Positions 25,392 through 32,958 of a stretch of 64,000 nt of DNA are shown piece after piece. The translations under genes and the position numbers were made by a program. Positions within the stretch are counted from its first letter, which is position 1, and every line of letters starts with the position of its first letter. Source of the DNA: Mangrovimicrobium sp033283385 (GTDB lineage Bacteria > Pseudomonadota > Gammaproteobacteria > Pseudomonadales > Halieaceae). The notes beneath the pieces were generated by a model that worked only from the letters and a program-made list of their open reading frames with translations, was not told where the DNA came from and made no database searches. The stretch lies in NCBI GenBank assembly GCA_033283385.1, contig JAWMQQ010000002.1:1-64000 (forward strand), read 5' to 3'.

Positions 25392-26210
25392 TTACTTCTC
25401 GATCTTCACCGGAGAAACCGCGACCATTCCGCCGCGGGGATTGAGCTTGCGCATCTCGGGAATCATCGCCTTGAGCGCCGCTTCGCGGTTGCCCGGCGAG
25501 GGGTGAGTGCTGAGGAATTCCGGCGGTGCCCCGCCGCCACCCTGGGAGCCCATTTTCTGCCACAGGGTGACGGCCGCGTCGGGCTCGTAACCGGCCTCTG
25601 TGGCAAGGCGCATGCCTATGCGGTCCGCCTCGGCTTCCGCGGTGCGGCTGTTGGGCAGTTCCAGCGCCAGTTTGGCGGCGGCCGCCGCGCCCAGCATCGC
25701 GGCGCCGTGGTTGTCGGCGGCGACACCGACGGCGACCACGCCCAGCGAGGTCGCCATGGCGCGGGACATGCGCTCCGCGGTGTGGTTGGCCAGGGCGTGG
25801 GAAATCTCGTGGCCCATGACCTGGGCGAACTCGTCGTCGGTCAGGTGGAGCTTGTCGAACAGGCCCGTGTACACCGCCATGCGACCGCCGGCCATGCACC
25901 ATGCGTTGACCGTCTTGGGGTCGTCGATGATAGCCACGCTCCATTTCCAGTTCGCGGAGCTGGGGTAATCCCGTTTGGCGACTGTCACCAGGCGGCCGGT
26001 AATCGTGGCCACCCGATTGACCAGCTTCGGGTCAGTGACCAGCTTGTGCTGGCTGTCCAGTTCACTCACCGTGTCCAGGTAGGCTTTCTCAGATTGCACG
26101 ATGGCCGCCTCCGGGGAAATCAGCATCAATTGCGAGCGCCCGGTCGGGCTGGTCGCACAGGCGGGCAGGAGGGCGGTGGCGAGCAGGATCAGCAGCAGTC
26201 GTTTCATCAT
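25392..26210 (-). CDS. M48-family metallopeptidase lipoprotein (LoiP/YcaL-like)
   Basis: A 272-residue lipoprotein. The signal MMKRLLLILLATALLPACAT contains an LPAC lipobox. The zinc site is GHEISHALANHTAE, with the third ligand Glu in TAEAEADRIGMRLATEAGYE, and STHPSPGNREA is the conserved downstream block. Relatives are periplasmic or membrane-anchored zinc proteases that degrade misassembled outer-membrane proteins. The C-terminal PVKIEK tail is short. There are no operon partners; the nearest upstream gene on the strand is 110 bp away. Confidence 0.93.
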   Translation of the reverse strand: MMKRLLLILLATALLPACATSPTGRSQLMLISPEAAIVQSEKAYLDTVSELDSQHKLVTDPKLVNRVATITGRLVTVAKRDYPSSANWKWSVAIIDDPKTVNAWCMAGGRMAVYTGLFDKLHLTDDEFAQVMGHEISHALANHTAERMSRAMATSLGVVAVGVAADNHGAAMLGAAAAAKLALELPNSRTAEAEADRIGMRLATEAGYEPDAAVTLWQKMGSQGGGGAPPEFLSTHPSPGNREAALKAMIPEMRKLNPRGGMVAVSPVKIEK

Positions 26211-26320
26211 GGGTGGGGTCAGGTCCAGTTCTCTCGGGGTACAGTCTCGTAACGTGTGGCCGGGTTGGCTATATCGCCAGACAGTTTAGCCGAATCTGCG
26301 GGGCAATCGCGCCGGTGGCC

Positions 26321-27628
26321 TTATTGGACCGCGCTTTCCACCTCGGGTTGCCGGCGCTCGAAACTGCGCCCCAGGCCAATGCCCACCAGCGCCCAGATGG
26401 CGGCGAGGCCGGCGCCCACCATGGCCACTGCTGCCATGCCCAGGCCGAGGCCCTGGGTGAGTGCGGTGAAGGCCCAGGCATTGACCATGTCACTGCCGCG
26501 GTAGACCACGATGTCGATGACGGGTTTTGTCTTGAAGCGGGTGTGCTGGCCGACGGCGGTGAACAGCATCTCGCGCCCCGGGCGGGAAATCGCGTAGTTG
26601 CCGGCGCGCCGGGCCACCTGGATCGCCACCACCACCGCCACCTGCGGAAACGCCGCCAGCAGCAGGAGTCCCGCGCCGATGAGCACCGGCACGCTGGCGA
26701 GCGTGAACGGCAGGCCCAGGCGGGAGGCGATGCGGCCGGTGGCGAACAGCGCGATCAGCAGGGTGAGGCTGTTCACCACCTGGTCCATGGTCGCCCAGAT
26801 CTGGGTGCGCTGGTCGCGACTGAAATCGGCCATCAGGTTTTTCAGCTCGAAGTAGACGAAGGAGCCGATGGCCGTGTAGAGAAAGATGAACAGGCAGATG
26901 CCGAGCAGGAAGCGGCTGCCGAGCAGGTCGCCAAAGCCGGAAAACGGGTTGCCGCCCAGCACCGCATCCTGCGGTCGCGCCGCCGCGAGACCCGGCTCGC
27001 CGCCGATACCCGCGCGCCCAAGCCGCTGCACCCAGGCGACCAGCGGCAGGCTGAGCAGCAGCACCGCGGCGGCGACCGGCAGCAGGGCGTCGGCGTTGCC
27101 CGCGGCGGCGAACCCGGCGGCGACGGTGGGACCGATCAGCGCGCCGACGCTGGCGCCGGCGCCGATAAACGCGAACAGCCGCTTGGACTGTCCCCGGCTG
27201 AAGGTGTCCGCCATGAAGCTCCAGAACACGGAGATATGGAACAGGCTGAACACGCTCACCCAGACATAGAAAGCCATGTCCACGAGCCCGCCCCGCGGCA
27301 GCGCGCGGGCAGCCAGCCAGAAGGCGACGAAGCTCAGGGCGAACAGGCCGTACACGCCGGGCACCAGCCGGCGCACGCTCAGCCGCGAGGCCGCCGTGCC
27401 GTACAGGCTGACCGCCAGCAGGCTGAAGACGAAGGTGCCGGTCCACAGGGTGCTGACCACGGCGTCGCTCCACTGGCTGGCCATGGCGTCGCGCAGCGGG
27501 CGCAGCAGGTAATAGGAGGCCATCAGCAGCAGTACCAGGCTGAACGACACCAGGGTGGCGACAGCCTCGCCCTCGCGGATGTCGCAGGCCCGCGCCAGCG
27601 CGCGCTGGGCGCGGGCGGCAAGGCCCAT
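26321..27628 (-). CDS. MFS-like transporter, NTP/NDP-exchange (AAA) type
   Basis: A 435-residue polytopic inner-membrane protein with about 12 hydrophobic segments. The first segment reads SFSLVLLLMASYYLLRPLRD, characteristic of the MFS-like group often labelled NTP/NDP exchangers. FWSFMADTFSRGQSKRLFAF and RRAGNYAISRPGREMLFTAV also match that group. In intracellular parasites such proteins import ATP; the role in a free-living bacterium is unclear and nucleotide transport should not be assumed. Its start overlaps the aldo/keto reductase stop by one base (TGATG), so the two are translationally coupled. Confidence 0.8.
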   Translation of the reverse strand: MGLAARAQRALARACDIREGEAVATLVSFSLVLLLMASYYLLRPLRDAMASQWSDAVVSTLWTGTFVFSLLAVSLYGTAASRLSVRRLVPGVYGLFALSFVAFWLAARALPRGGLVDMAFYVWVSVFSLFHISVFWSFMADTFSRGQSKRLFAFIGAGASVGALIGPTVAAGFAAAGNADALLPVAAAVLLLSLPLVAWVQRLGRAGIGGEPGLAAARPQDAVLGGNPFSGFGDLLGSRFLLGICLFIFLYTAIGSFVYFELKNLMADFSRDQRTQIWATMDQVVNSLTLLIALFATGRIASRLGLPFTLASVPVLIGAGLLLLAAFPQVAVVVAIQVARRAGNYAISRPGREMLFTAVGQHTRFKTKPVIDIVVYRGSDMVNAWAFTALTQGLGLGMAAVAMVGAGLAAIWALVGIGLGRSFERRQPEVESAVQ

Positions 27629-28557
27629 CAGGCGGTCAGCGCCTCGAAGGCGCGCAGCATTTCCGCGCGCTGCTTCTCATCCGGCAGCGGCCCGGTGTTG
27701 GCGCCCATGTTGTCGAGCATGTGGTGGGGTTTGGAGGTGGCGGGAATGATGCAGGTTACGGCCGGGTGGCCGGCGATGAACTTGAGGAAGAACTGGCCCC
27801 AGCTGCTGCAGCCGAGGTCCGCCGCGATGGCTGGCAGGGGTTGCTTGCCAACCCGGCCGAACATCTGGCCGCGCTCGAAGGGGCGGTTGATCATGGTGGC
27901 GATACCGCGCGCCTGCGCGGTCGGCAGCAGTTCCTGCTCCGCCTCGCGGTTGTACATGTTGTAGCTGAACTGCACGAAATCCAGCGGCTCGTTGCGCATG
28001 ATTTCAAGCATCCCCTGGTGATTGCGGCCGTGCGAGGTGGTCAGGCCGATGTAGCGCACCTTGCCCTGCGCCTTCCAGTCCTTCAGCGTCTTGAGCTGCA
28101 CCTGCCAGTCCACCAGGTTGTGCACGGCGATCAGGTCCAGCCGCTCCACGCCCATGCGCCGGGCGGACTCCTCCATCTGGGCGATGCCGGCCTCGCGGCC
28201 CTCGGTCCAGACCTTGGTCGCGGCAAACAGTGGCGGGCGGGCCGGCATGGAGCGCAGCACGTCGCCCACCCGGGCCTCGGCCTGGCCGTACATCGGCGAG
28301 GAATCGATGACCTTGCCAGCCGCGGCGAAGAAAATCGCCATCACCTGGGACAGCTGCTCCAGGGTGCCTGCGTCGGCGGGGGCGTCGAACGTACCGGAGG
28401 TGCCCATCCCGATCACCGGCAATTTTTCACCGCTGGAGGGAATGGCTTTTTCTATCGGTTTGGGGGTTTCGGCCTGCTGGGCACGGCCCAGCGGCGCGAG
28501 TACGCCAGCGGTGAGCAGTGAGGCCCCCAGTTGCAAGGTCTGCCTGCGACTGAACAT
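27628..28557 (-). CDS. Exported aldo/keto reductase with Tat-like signal
   Basis: A 309-residue aldo/keto reductase. The N-terminus MFSRRQTLQLGASLLTAGVL has the SRRxTLxL pattern of a twin-arginine signal, suggesting export of a folded, cofactor-loaded enzyme. The barrel contains VIGMGTSGTFDAP, the catalytic Tyr in IDSSPMYGQAEARVGDVL and Lys in PLFAATKVWTEGR, DLIAVHNLVDWQ and RYIGLTTSHGRNH. It is the upstream partner of the coupled transporter gene. The substrate is unknown. A periplasmic NADPH-type enzyme is odd, because the cofactor would have to travel with it. Confidence 0.85.
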   Translation of the reverse strand: MFSRRQTLQLGASLLTAGVLAPLGRAQQAETPKPIEKAIPSSGEKLPVIGMGTSGTFDAPADAGTLEQLSQVMAIFFAAAGKVIDSSPMYGQAEARVGDVLRSMPARPPLFAATKVWTEGREAGIAQMEESARRMGVERLDLIAVHNLVDWQVQLKTLKDWKAQGKVRYIGLTTSHGRNHQGMLEIMRNEPLDFVQFSYNMYNREAEQELLPTAQARGIATMINRPFERGQMFGRVGKQPLPAIAADLGCSSWGQFFLKFIAGHPAVTCIIPATSKPHHMLDNMGANTGPLPDEKQRAEMLRAFEALTA

Positions 28558-28621
28558 CAGCTTCTCCCGTGAAAAACTGCGGCCAGTGTTTCAGGGCCCG
28601 GTTGGCGGGTCAAGCATCAAC

Positions 28622-28762
28622 TGTAGGAGCGCGCTCTGCGCGCGATCTCCGGATTGCGATACCGCTGCCGCGATCGCCTGCGTAGCAGGCTCCTACGATT
28701 CGGGGTTGCCTGCGTAGCAGGCTCCTACGATTCGGGATCGCCTGCGTAGCAGGCTCCTACAG
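28622..28762. repeat. REP-like palindrome cluster (4 copies)
   Basis: One GCGC-type forward copy (TGTAGGAGCGCGCTCTGCGC) is followed by three inverted copies (CCTGCGTAGCAGGCTCCTAC) spaced by short ATTCGGG(G/A)T linkers. They lie between the aldo/keto reductase promoter region and the end of the transglycosylase gene. Confidence 0.88.
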
Positions 28763-28770
28763 GGGGCGTG

Positions 28771-30276
28771 TCAGATCTGGCTGACGCTGGGGGGCGAGAC
28801 TTTCAGCTTCTGGCCGGGCTGCAGGTAATTGCGGCTGGAGATGCCGTTCCAGGACACCAGCTCGCTCTGCGAGACGTTGAAACGGCGGGCGATGCTCCAC
28901 AGGGAGTCACCCTTGCGGATGACGTAGACCGCCGGCGCCTCCGAGCCGGTGTGGTGGCTGGCCAGGGCAGGCTCGGCCACCGGATTGCCCGGCAGGATCA
29001 GCATCTTGCCGGCGCGGATATTGTTGCCGCGCAGGCCGTTCAGCGCCTTCAGCTTGGCCACGGAGGTATCGTAGCGGCGCGCGATCGTCCACAGCGAGTC
29101 GCCCTGCTGGATACGGTGCATCAGGTCGGGCTTCTGCTTGGCGAACTGTACCCGCGTGGGGACGGCGGCGAGATAGCTGTCCAGCGAGTGCTCCAGCCGG
29201 GCGCTGGGAATGCGCAGCGGGTAGCCGCGCGGCACGTACTTGTCGCCGCTCCAGACCGGGTCGCGCAGGGCCGGGTTGTACTGGCGCAACTCGTCCAGGC
29301 TCACTCCGGTGGAGGCCGCCAGCGCGCTGGCCGGGATGTAGGCGTTGATCGACACCAACTGGTAGTCGGTGGGCGTTTCTTCCCGCAGGCCGGGAAAGTA
29401 CTTCGCCGCGTGGCGGTCCACTTGCAGCGCCGCGAGGAAGGAGGCGTAGAAGTTGCGCGAGGCGAAGCCGAAGGCCGGGCCGTTGTACTTCCTGACGATC
29501 TCCCCGATGTCCTTGCTGCCCACCGCGCGGGCGGCGCGCAGCATGCCGGTGGTGCCGTGGTTGTAGCTGGTGACCGCCAGCGGCCAGCTGCCGGTGATGT
29601 CGTAGTTGCGCTTGAGCAGCCGCGCCGCCGCCTCGGTGGCGGTGAAGGGATCCATGCGCTCGTCCACCACGTGGTCGACGCGCATGAACTGGCGCGCGGT
29701 GGAGGGCATGAACTGCCACATGCCGGCGGCCGCGACCCGCGAGTAGGCCGTCGGGTTGAAGGAGGATTCCACGTGCGGGAGCACGTCCAGTTCGGCGGGC
29801 AGGCCCTGCTCGGCAAGCACATCGCGGATATAGGGCTTCCACTGGCCGGCGCGCACCAGGCCCTCGCGGAAGCGGTCCGACTGGCCGAGCTGGAAGCGCA
29901 CCTGCTGCGCGGCGCGGGCAAAGGTCCGGCTGGACGTGCCCTGCGGCCAGGCGGCGAGGGTGCGGCTCTCGGTGGCGCTCAACCCGCTGCGCTTGCCGCT
30001 GGCGAGCACCTGCAGCGCGCGCACGATATCGCGCTTGGCGGCCTGCACATGACGCTCGCGCACCTTGTAGCTGGTGTTGGCGGGGAGATCGATCTGCTGG
30101 TAGACGAGACCGAGGTGTTCGGCATCGTGGATATAACCCTGGTTGGTGGTGACCTGGGTGTAGACCTTGACCCAGAACTGGACGGCTGGCTCCAGGGAAT
30201 CGGGGCGAGGGAAGTCTGCCGCGTTTACGCAACAACTGAACGCCAAAGCTATGGCGAGTATGAGTCCCCTGATCAT
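28771..30276 (-). CDS. mltD: Membrane-bound lytic murein transglycosylase D-like, LysM repeats
   Basis: A 501-residue envelope enzyme that cleaves peptidoglycan glycan strands. After a signal peptide (IALAFSCCVNAADF) comes an N-terminal helical region, then the SLT domain with catalytic Glu in DVLPHVESSFNPTAYSRVAA, GMWQFMPSTARQF and TSYNHGTTGMLRA. Two C-terminal LysM modules follow (IQQGDSLWTIARRYDTS and IRKGDSLWSIARRFNVS), and a third, weaker LysM-like stretch may lie near residue 310. The signal region has CC but no clear lipobox, so it may be soluble periplasmic. It is monocistronic. Confidence 0.94.
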   Translation of the reverse strand: MIRGLILAIALAFSCCVNAADFPRPDSLEPAVQFWVKVYTQVTTNQGYIHDAEHLGLVYQQIDLPANTSYKVRERHVQAAKRDIVRALQVLASGKRSGLSATESRTLAAWPQGTSSRTFARAAQQVRFQLGQSDRFREGLVRAGQWKPYIRDVLAEQGLPAELDVLPHVESSFNPTAYSRVAAAGMWQFMPSTARQFMRVDHVVDERMDPFTATEAAARLLKRNYDITGSWPLAVTSYNHGTTGMLRAARAVGSKDIGEIVRKYNGPAFGFASRNFYASFLAALQVDRHAAKYFPGLREETPTDYQLVSINAYIPASALAASTGVSLDELRQYNPALRDPVWSGDKYVPRGYPLRIPSARLEHSLDSYLAAVPTRVQFAKQKPDLMHRIQQGDSLWTIARRYDTSVAKLKALNGLRGNNIRAGKMLILPGNPVAEPALASHHTGSEAPAVYVIRKGDSLWSIARRFNVSQSELVSWNGISSRNYLQPGQKLKVSPPSVSQI

Positions 30277-30508
30277 GCCCCTTTACCGACTTGAATTCTA
30301 AGCAATTTATACCAGATTCGCCGGGCGCTGTAAGCAGGTCGGGGCCCCGGGGCGCCGCTTTTTTTAGAGGGAGATCACAGTTTCGGGGCGCTTTGTGCAT
30401 AAAAGCGGGCGCCGCCTGGCCGGCATAGTGCCAAAGTCCACGCTGGCCATCGCGCGCGGGGGCGCAGTAACGTGGCGGCCCCGAAACGCTGATTGTTGTG
30501 GAGTATCA

Positions 30509-30820
30509 ATGAAAGCCTTTCTTCCCCTGCTGGGCGCCCTGTGCATGACCGGCTGCGCCTGGGTGGAGACCACCGCCCAGGGCGAGGCTGTGACCGTGGT
30601 GGAGGCGCGGCACGTCGGCCAGTGCCAGTCGCTGGGAACGGTGACGACGACGACAAAGGACAGCTTCGGCGTGGTCCCGCGCAAGCCGGAGATCGTGGCG
30701 GAAGAGCTGGCCGACCTCGCCCGCAACAAGGCTGCCACCCTCGGCGGTGACAGCATCGTCGCGCAAGGCGCGCCCGAGGCGGGATCCCAGACTTTCCGCG
30801 TGTACCGCTGCGGGGGCTGA
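30509..30820 (+). CDS. Small lipoprotein, DUF4156 (YjeI-like)
   Basis: A 103-residue lipoprotein. The signal MKAFLPLLGALCMTGCAWVE gives a TGC lipobox. The mature part contains VVEARHVGQCQSLGTVTTTT, LARNKAATLGGDSIVAQG and a closing RVYRCGG, matching the DUF4156 pattern as I recall it; two cysteines could form a disulphide. The function of the family is unknown. The ATG at 30509 is chosen because it starts the signal peptide and follows GGAGTATCA. It converges on pbpG with 9 bp between the stops. Confidence 0.82.
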   Translation: MKAFLPLLGALCMTGCAWVETTAQGEAVTVVEARHVGQCQSLGTVTTTTKDSFGVVPRKPEIVAEELADLARNKAATLGGDSIVAQGAPEAGSQTFRVYRCGG

Positions 30821-30829
30821 GGCGACGCC

Positions 30830-31669
30830 TCAGCTGTCAGCCAGCATCCACTTGCGCAGGCGGTTGGAATCGCCGAAGGGCGTGAGCTTGCCGAAGGAAT
30901 TCAGCAGCACGATGGAGACATCCTCGCCGTCGATATTGGCCTGCATCACCAGGCAGCGGCCCGCCTCGTTGATGTAGCCGGTCTTGCTCAGCTCGATGTC
31001 CCAGCTGTCGTTCTTCAGCAGCCGGTTGGTGTTGGCGTAGGTGAGGTTGCCGCGGTTGCGGAACGGGTACACATCCATGCGCCGGGTGGTGGTGGCCTCG
31101 GTGATCAGCGAGTAATCCTGCGCCGCCTGCACCATGCGCATCAGGTCGGAGGCGGTGGAGACATTCTCCGCCCGCAGGCCGGCCGGGTCGGCGAAGTGGC
31201 TGTGGTCCATGCCCAGCGCCCGGGCCTTGCGGTTCATCGCCTCGACGAACTTCGCCGTGCCGCCGGGGTAGTTGCGCCCCAGCGCCGCCGCGGCGCGGTT
31301 CTCCGAGGACATCAGCGCCAGCAGGATCATCTGCCGCCGGCTCAGGGTGGCGCCGTAGGCCAGCCGCGAGCCGGTCAGGCGCACCAGGTCGCGGTCGTCC
31401 CTGGTAACGGTGATTTTTTCATCCAGCGGCAGCTTGGCGTCCAGCACCACCATCGCGGTCATCAGCTTGGTGATGGAGGCGATGGGGCGCACCGTCTCGG
31501 TGTCCTTGCTGTAGATGACGTTGCCGTCGTGGTCTATCACCAGCGCGGAGGCCGAGCGCAGGCCCGGGTTGCCGGTGAGGTTGGCGAATTTTGGCGAAGC
31601 GGCCTGGGCGGATGCCGATAATGTGGCCACACAGGCCAGCACAAGAAGCGTGGCTTTTGCGTAGTTCAT
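30830..31669 (-). CDS. pbpG: D-alanyl-D-alanine endopeptidase (PBP7-like)
   Basis: A 279-residue periplasmic penicillin-binding protein of the S11 family, trimming peptidoglycan cross-links. A signal peptide (LLVLACVATLSASAQAA) precedes the three catalytic motifs: SITKLM (nucleophile Ser and Lys), SENRAAAALGRNYPGG and KTGYINEAGRCLVM. The short length and missing C-terminal membrane anchor fit PbpG better than DacA/DacC. It is monocistronic with REP copies upstream. Confidence 0.94.
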   Translation of the reverse strand: MNYAKATLLVLACVATLSASAQAASPKFANLTGNPGLRSASALVIDHDGNVIYSKDTETVRPIASITKLMTAMVVLDAKLPLDEKITVTRDDRDLVRLTGSRLAYGATLSRRQMILLALMSSENRAAAALGRNYPGGTAKFVEAMNRKARALGMDHSHFADPAGLRAENVSTASDLMRMVQAAQDYSLITEATTTRRMDVYPFRNRGNLTYANTNRLLKNDSWDIELSKTGYINEAGRCLVMQANIDGEDVSIVLLNSFGKLTPFGDSNRLRKWMLADS

Positions 31670-31807
31670 GGTCTGTCACGTCCCGCGTCGGGTTTGTAGT
31701 CGGCCGTCGATTCAGGGTTCGCGGCCGTGTTTTGCCCAATTCTGCCCCAGAATCCGGCTGGCCGCCAAGGGCGTATTCGCTGTTTTTCCGACTTTCCCGC
31801 CCACTCC

Positions 31808-31912
31808 GTAGGAGCCTGCTACGCAGGCGATCGCGGTGCCGGTGCCGTGGCAGGTAATCGCGCGCAGGGCGCGCTCCTGCAAAAGCATCGCCTGCGTAGC
31901 AGGCTCCTACAG
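31808..31912. repeat. REP-like palindrome cluster (3 copies)
   Basis: One forward copy (GTAGGAGCCTGCTACGCAGG), one degenerate GCGC-type inverted copy (GCGCGCTCCTGC) and one inverted CCTGCGTAGCAGGCTCCTAC. They lie between pbpG and the end of gpsA. Confidence 0.86.
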
Positions 31913-31952
31913 GGGCGGGGTCCAGCAGGGGCGAGGTCCAGCAGGGGCGGGC

Positions 31953-32957
31953 TCAGCCGGGTTCGGATTCGGCGCCGGCTTCCACGCGCAGCAGGCCGCG
32001 GAAGGCGCGGCTGGCGGTGGCGTCCCCGGCGAGTACCCGCGCCACGTCCGAGGCGATCGGCATTTCCACGCCATAGCGTTCCGCCAGCGCCATCACCGCG
32101 GGGGCGCTCTTGGCGCCCTCGGCGACCATGGTCATCTCGGCGGCGATCTCCGCCATGTCTTTACCGCGGGCCAGTTCCAGGCCGACGTGGCGGTTGCGGC
32201 TCTGGCCGCTGGTGCAGGTGGCGATGAGGTCGCCCATGCCGGCGAGGCCGGCGAAGGTTTCCGGGCGGCCGCCCATGGCCACCCCGAGGCGGGTGATTTC
32301 CGCCAGGCCGCGGGTGATCAGGGCGGCGCGGGTGTTGTCCCCGGCGCCCTGGCCGTCGCCCATGCCCACGGCGATGGCGATGATGTTCTTCAAAACACCG
32401 CCCAGTTCGCAGCCGATCACGTCGGCGTTGGTGTACACGCGGAACAGGCCGCTTTTGAAGACTTCCTGTACCTCGCGCACGATGTCCTGGTCCGCCATCG
32501 CGATGACGCTGGCCGCGGCGTAGCCGGCCATGATCTCGCGGGCGAGGTTGGGCCCGGTGAGCACGCCCGCCGGGTGTCCGGGCAGTTCCTGCTCGATGAT
32601 CTGCGTCATGCGCATACCGGTGTCCAGTTCCAGCCCCTTGGTCAGGCTGACCACCGGCACCCAGGGGTGGATGTGCTGCTTCACCTCGCCCAGCACGGCG
32701 CGAAAATGCTGCGAGGGCACCGCCATCACCACCACGTCCGCCGCGTCCACCGCGGCGCCGATATCGCCTGTCGCGCGCAGTTTTGGCGGCAGGGCGGCGC
32801 CGGGCAGGTAGCGCTCGTTGCTGTGCCGCTCGTTGACCTCGTCGACGGTGGCCGGGTTGCGCGCCCACAGCACGACATCGGTATTGCGGGTAATCACGCT
32901 GGCGATGGTGGTGCCCCAGGATCCTCCGCCCAGCACCGCGACGTTCTTCACTTGCAT
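31953..32957 (-). CDS. gpsA: Glycerol-3-phosphate dehydrogenase [NAD(P)+]
   Basis: A 334-residue soluble enzyme reducing dihydroxyacetone phosphate to sn-glycerol-3-phosphate for phospholipid synthesis. The N-terminal NAD(P) motif VAVLGGGSWGTTIASVITRN is followed by VVMAVPSQHFRAVL, SLTKGLELDTG, LTGPNLAREIMAGYAAASVI, and the catalytic-Lys region ELGGVLKNIIAIAVGMGDGQ. It lies 1 bp after plsB in the order HAD-PlsC, plsB, gpsA, so substrate supply and both acylation steps are encoded together. Confidence 0.97.
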   Translation of the reverse strand: MQVKNVAVLGGGSWGTTIASVITRNTDVVLWARNPATVDEVNERHSNERYLPGAALPPKLRATGDIGAAVDAADVVVMAVPSQHFRAVLGEVKQHIHPWVPVVSLTKGLELDTGMRMTQIIEQELPGHPAGVLTGPNLAREIMAGYAAASVIAMADQDIVREVQEVFKSGLFRVYTNADVIGCELGGVLKNIIAIAVGMGDGQGAGDNTRAALITRGLAEITRLGVAMGGRPETFAGLAGMGDLIATCTSGQSRNRHVGLELARGKDMAEIAAEMTMVAEGAKSAPAVMALAERYGVEMPIASDVARVLAGDATASRAFRGLLRVEAGAESEPG

Positions 32958-32958
32958 A

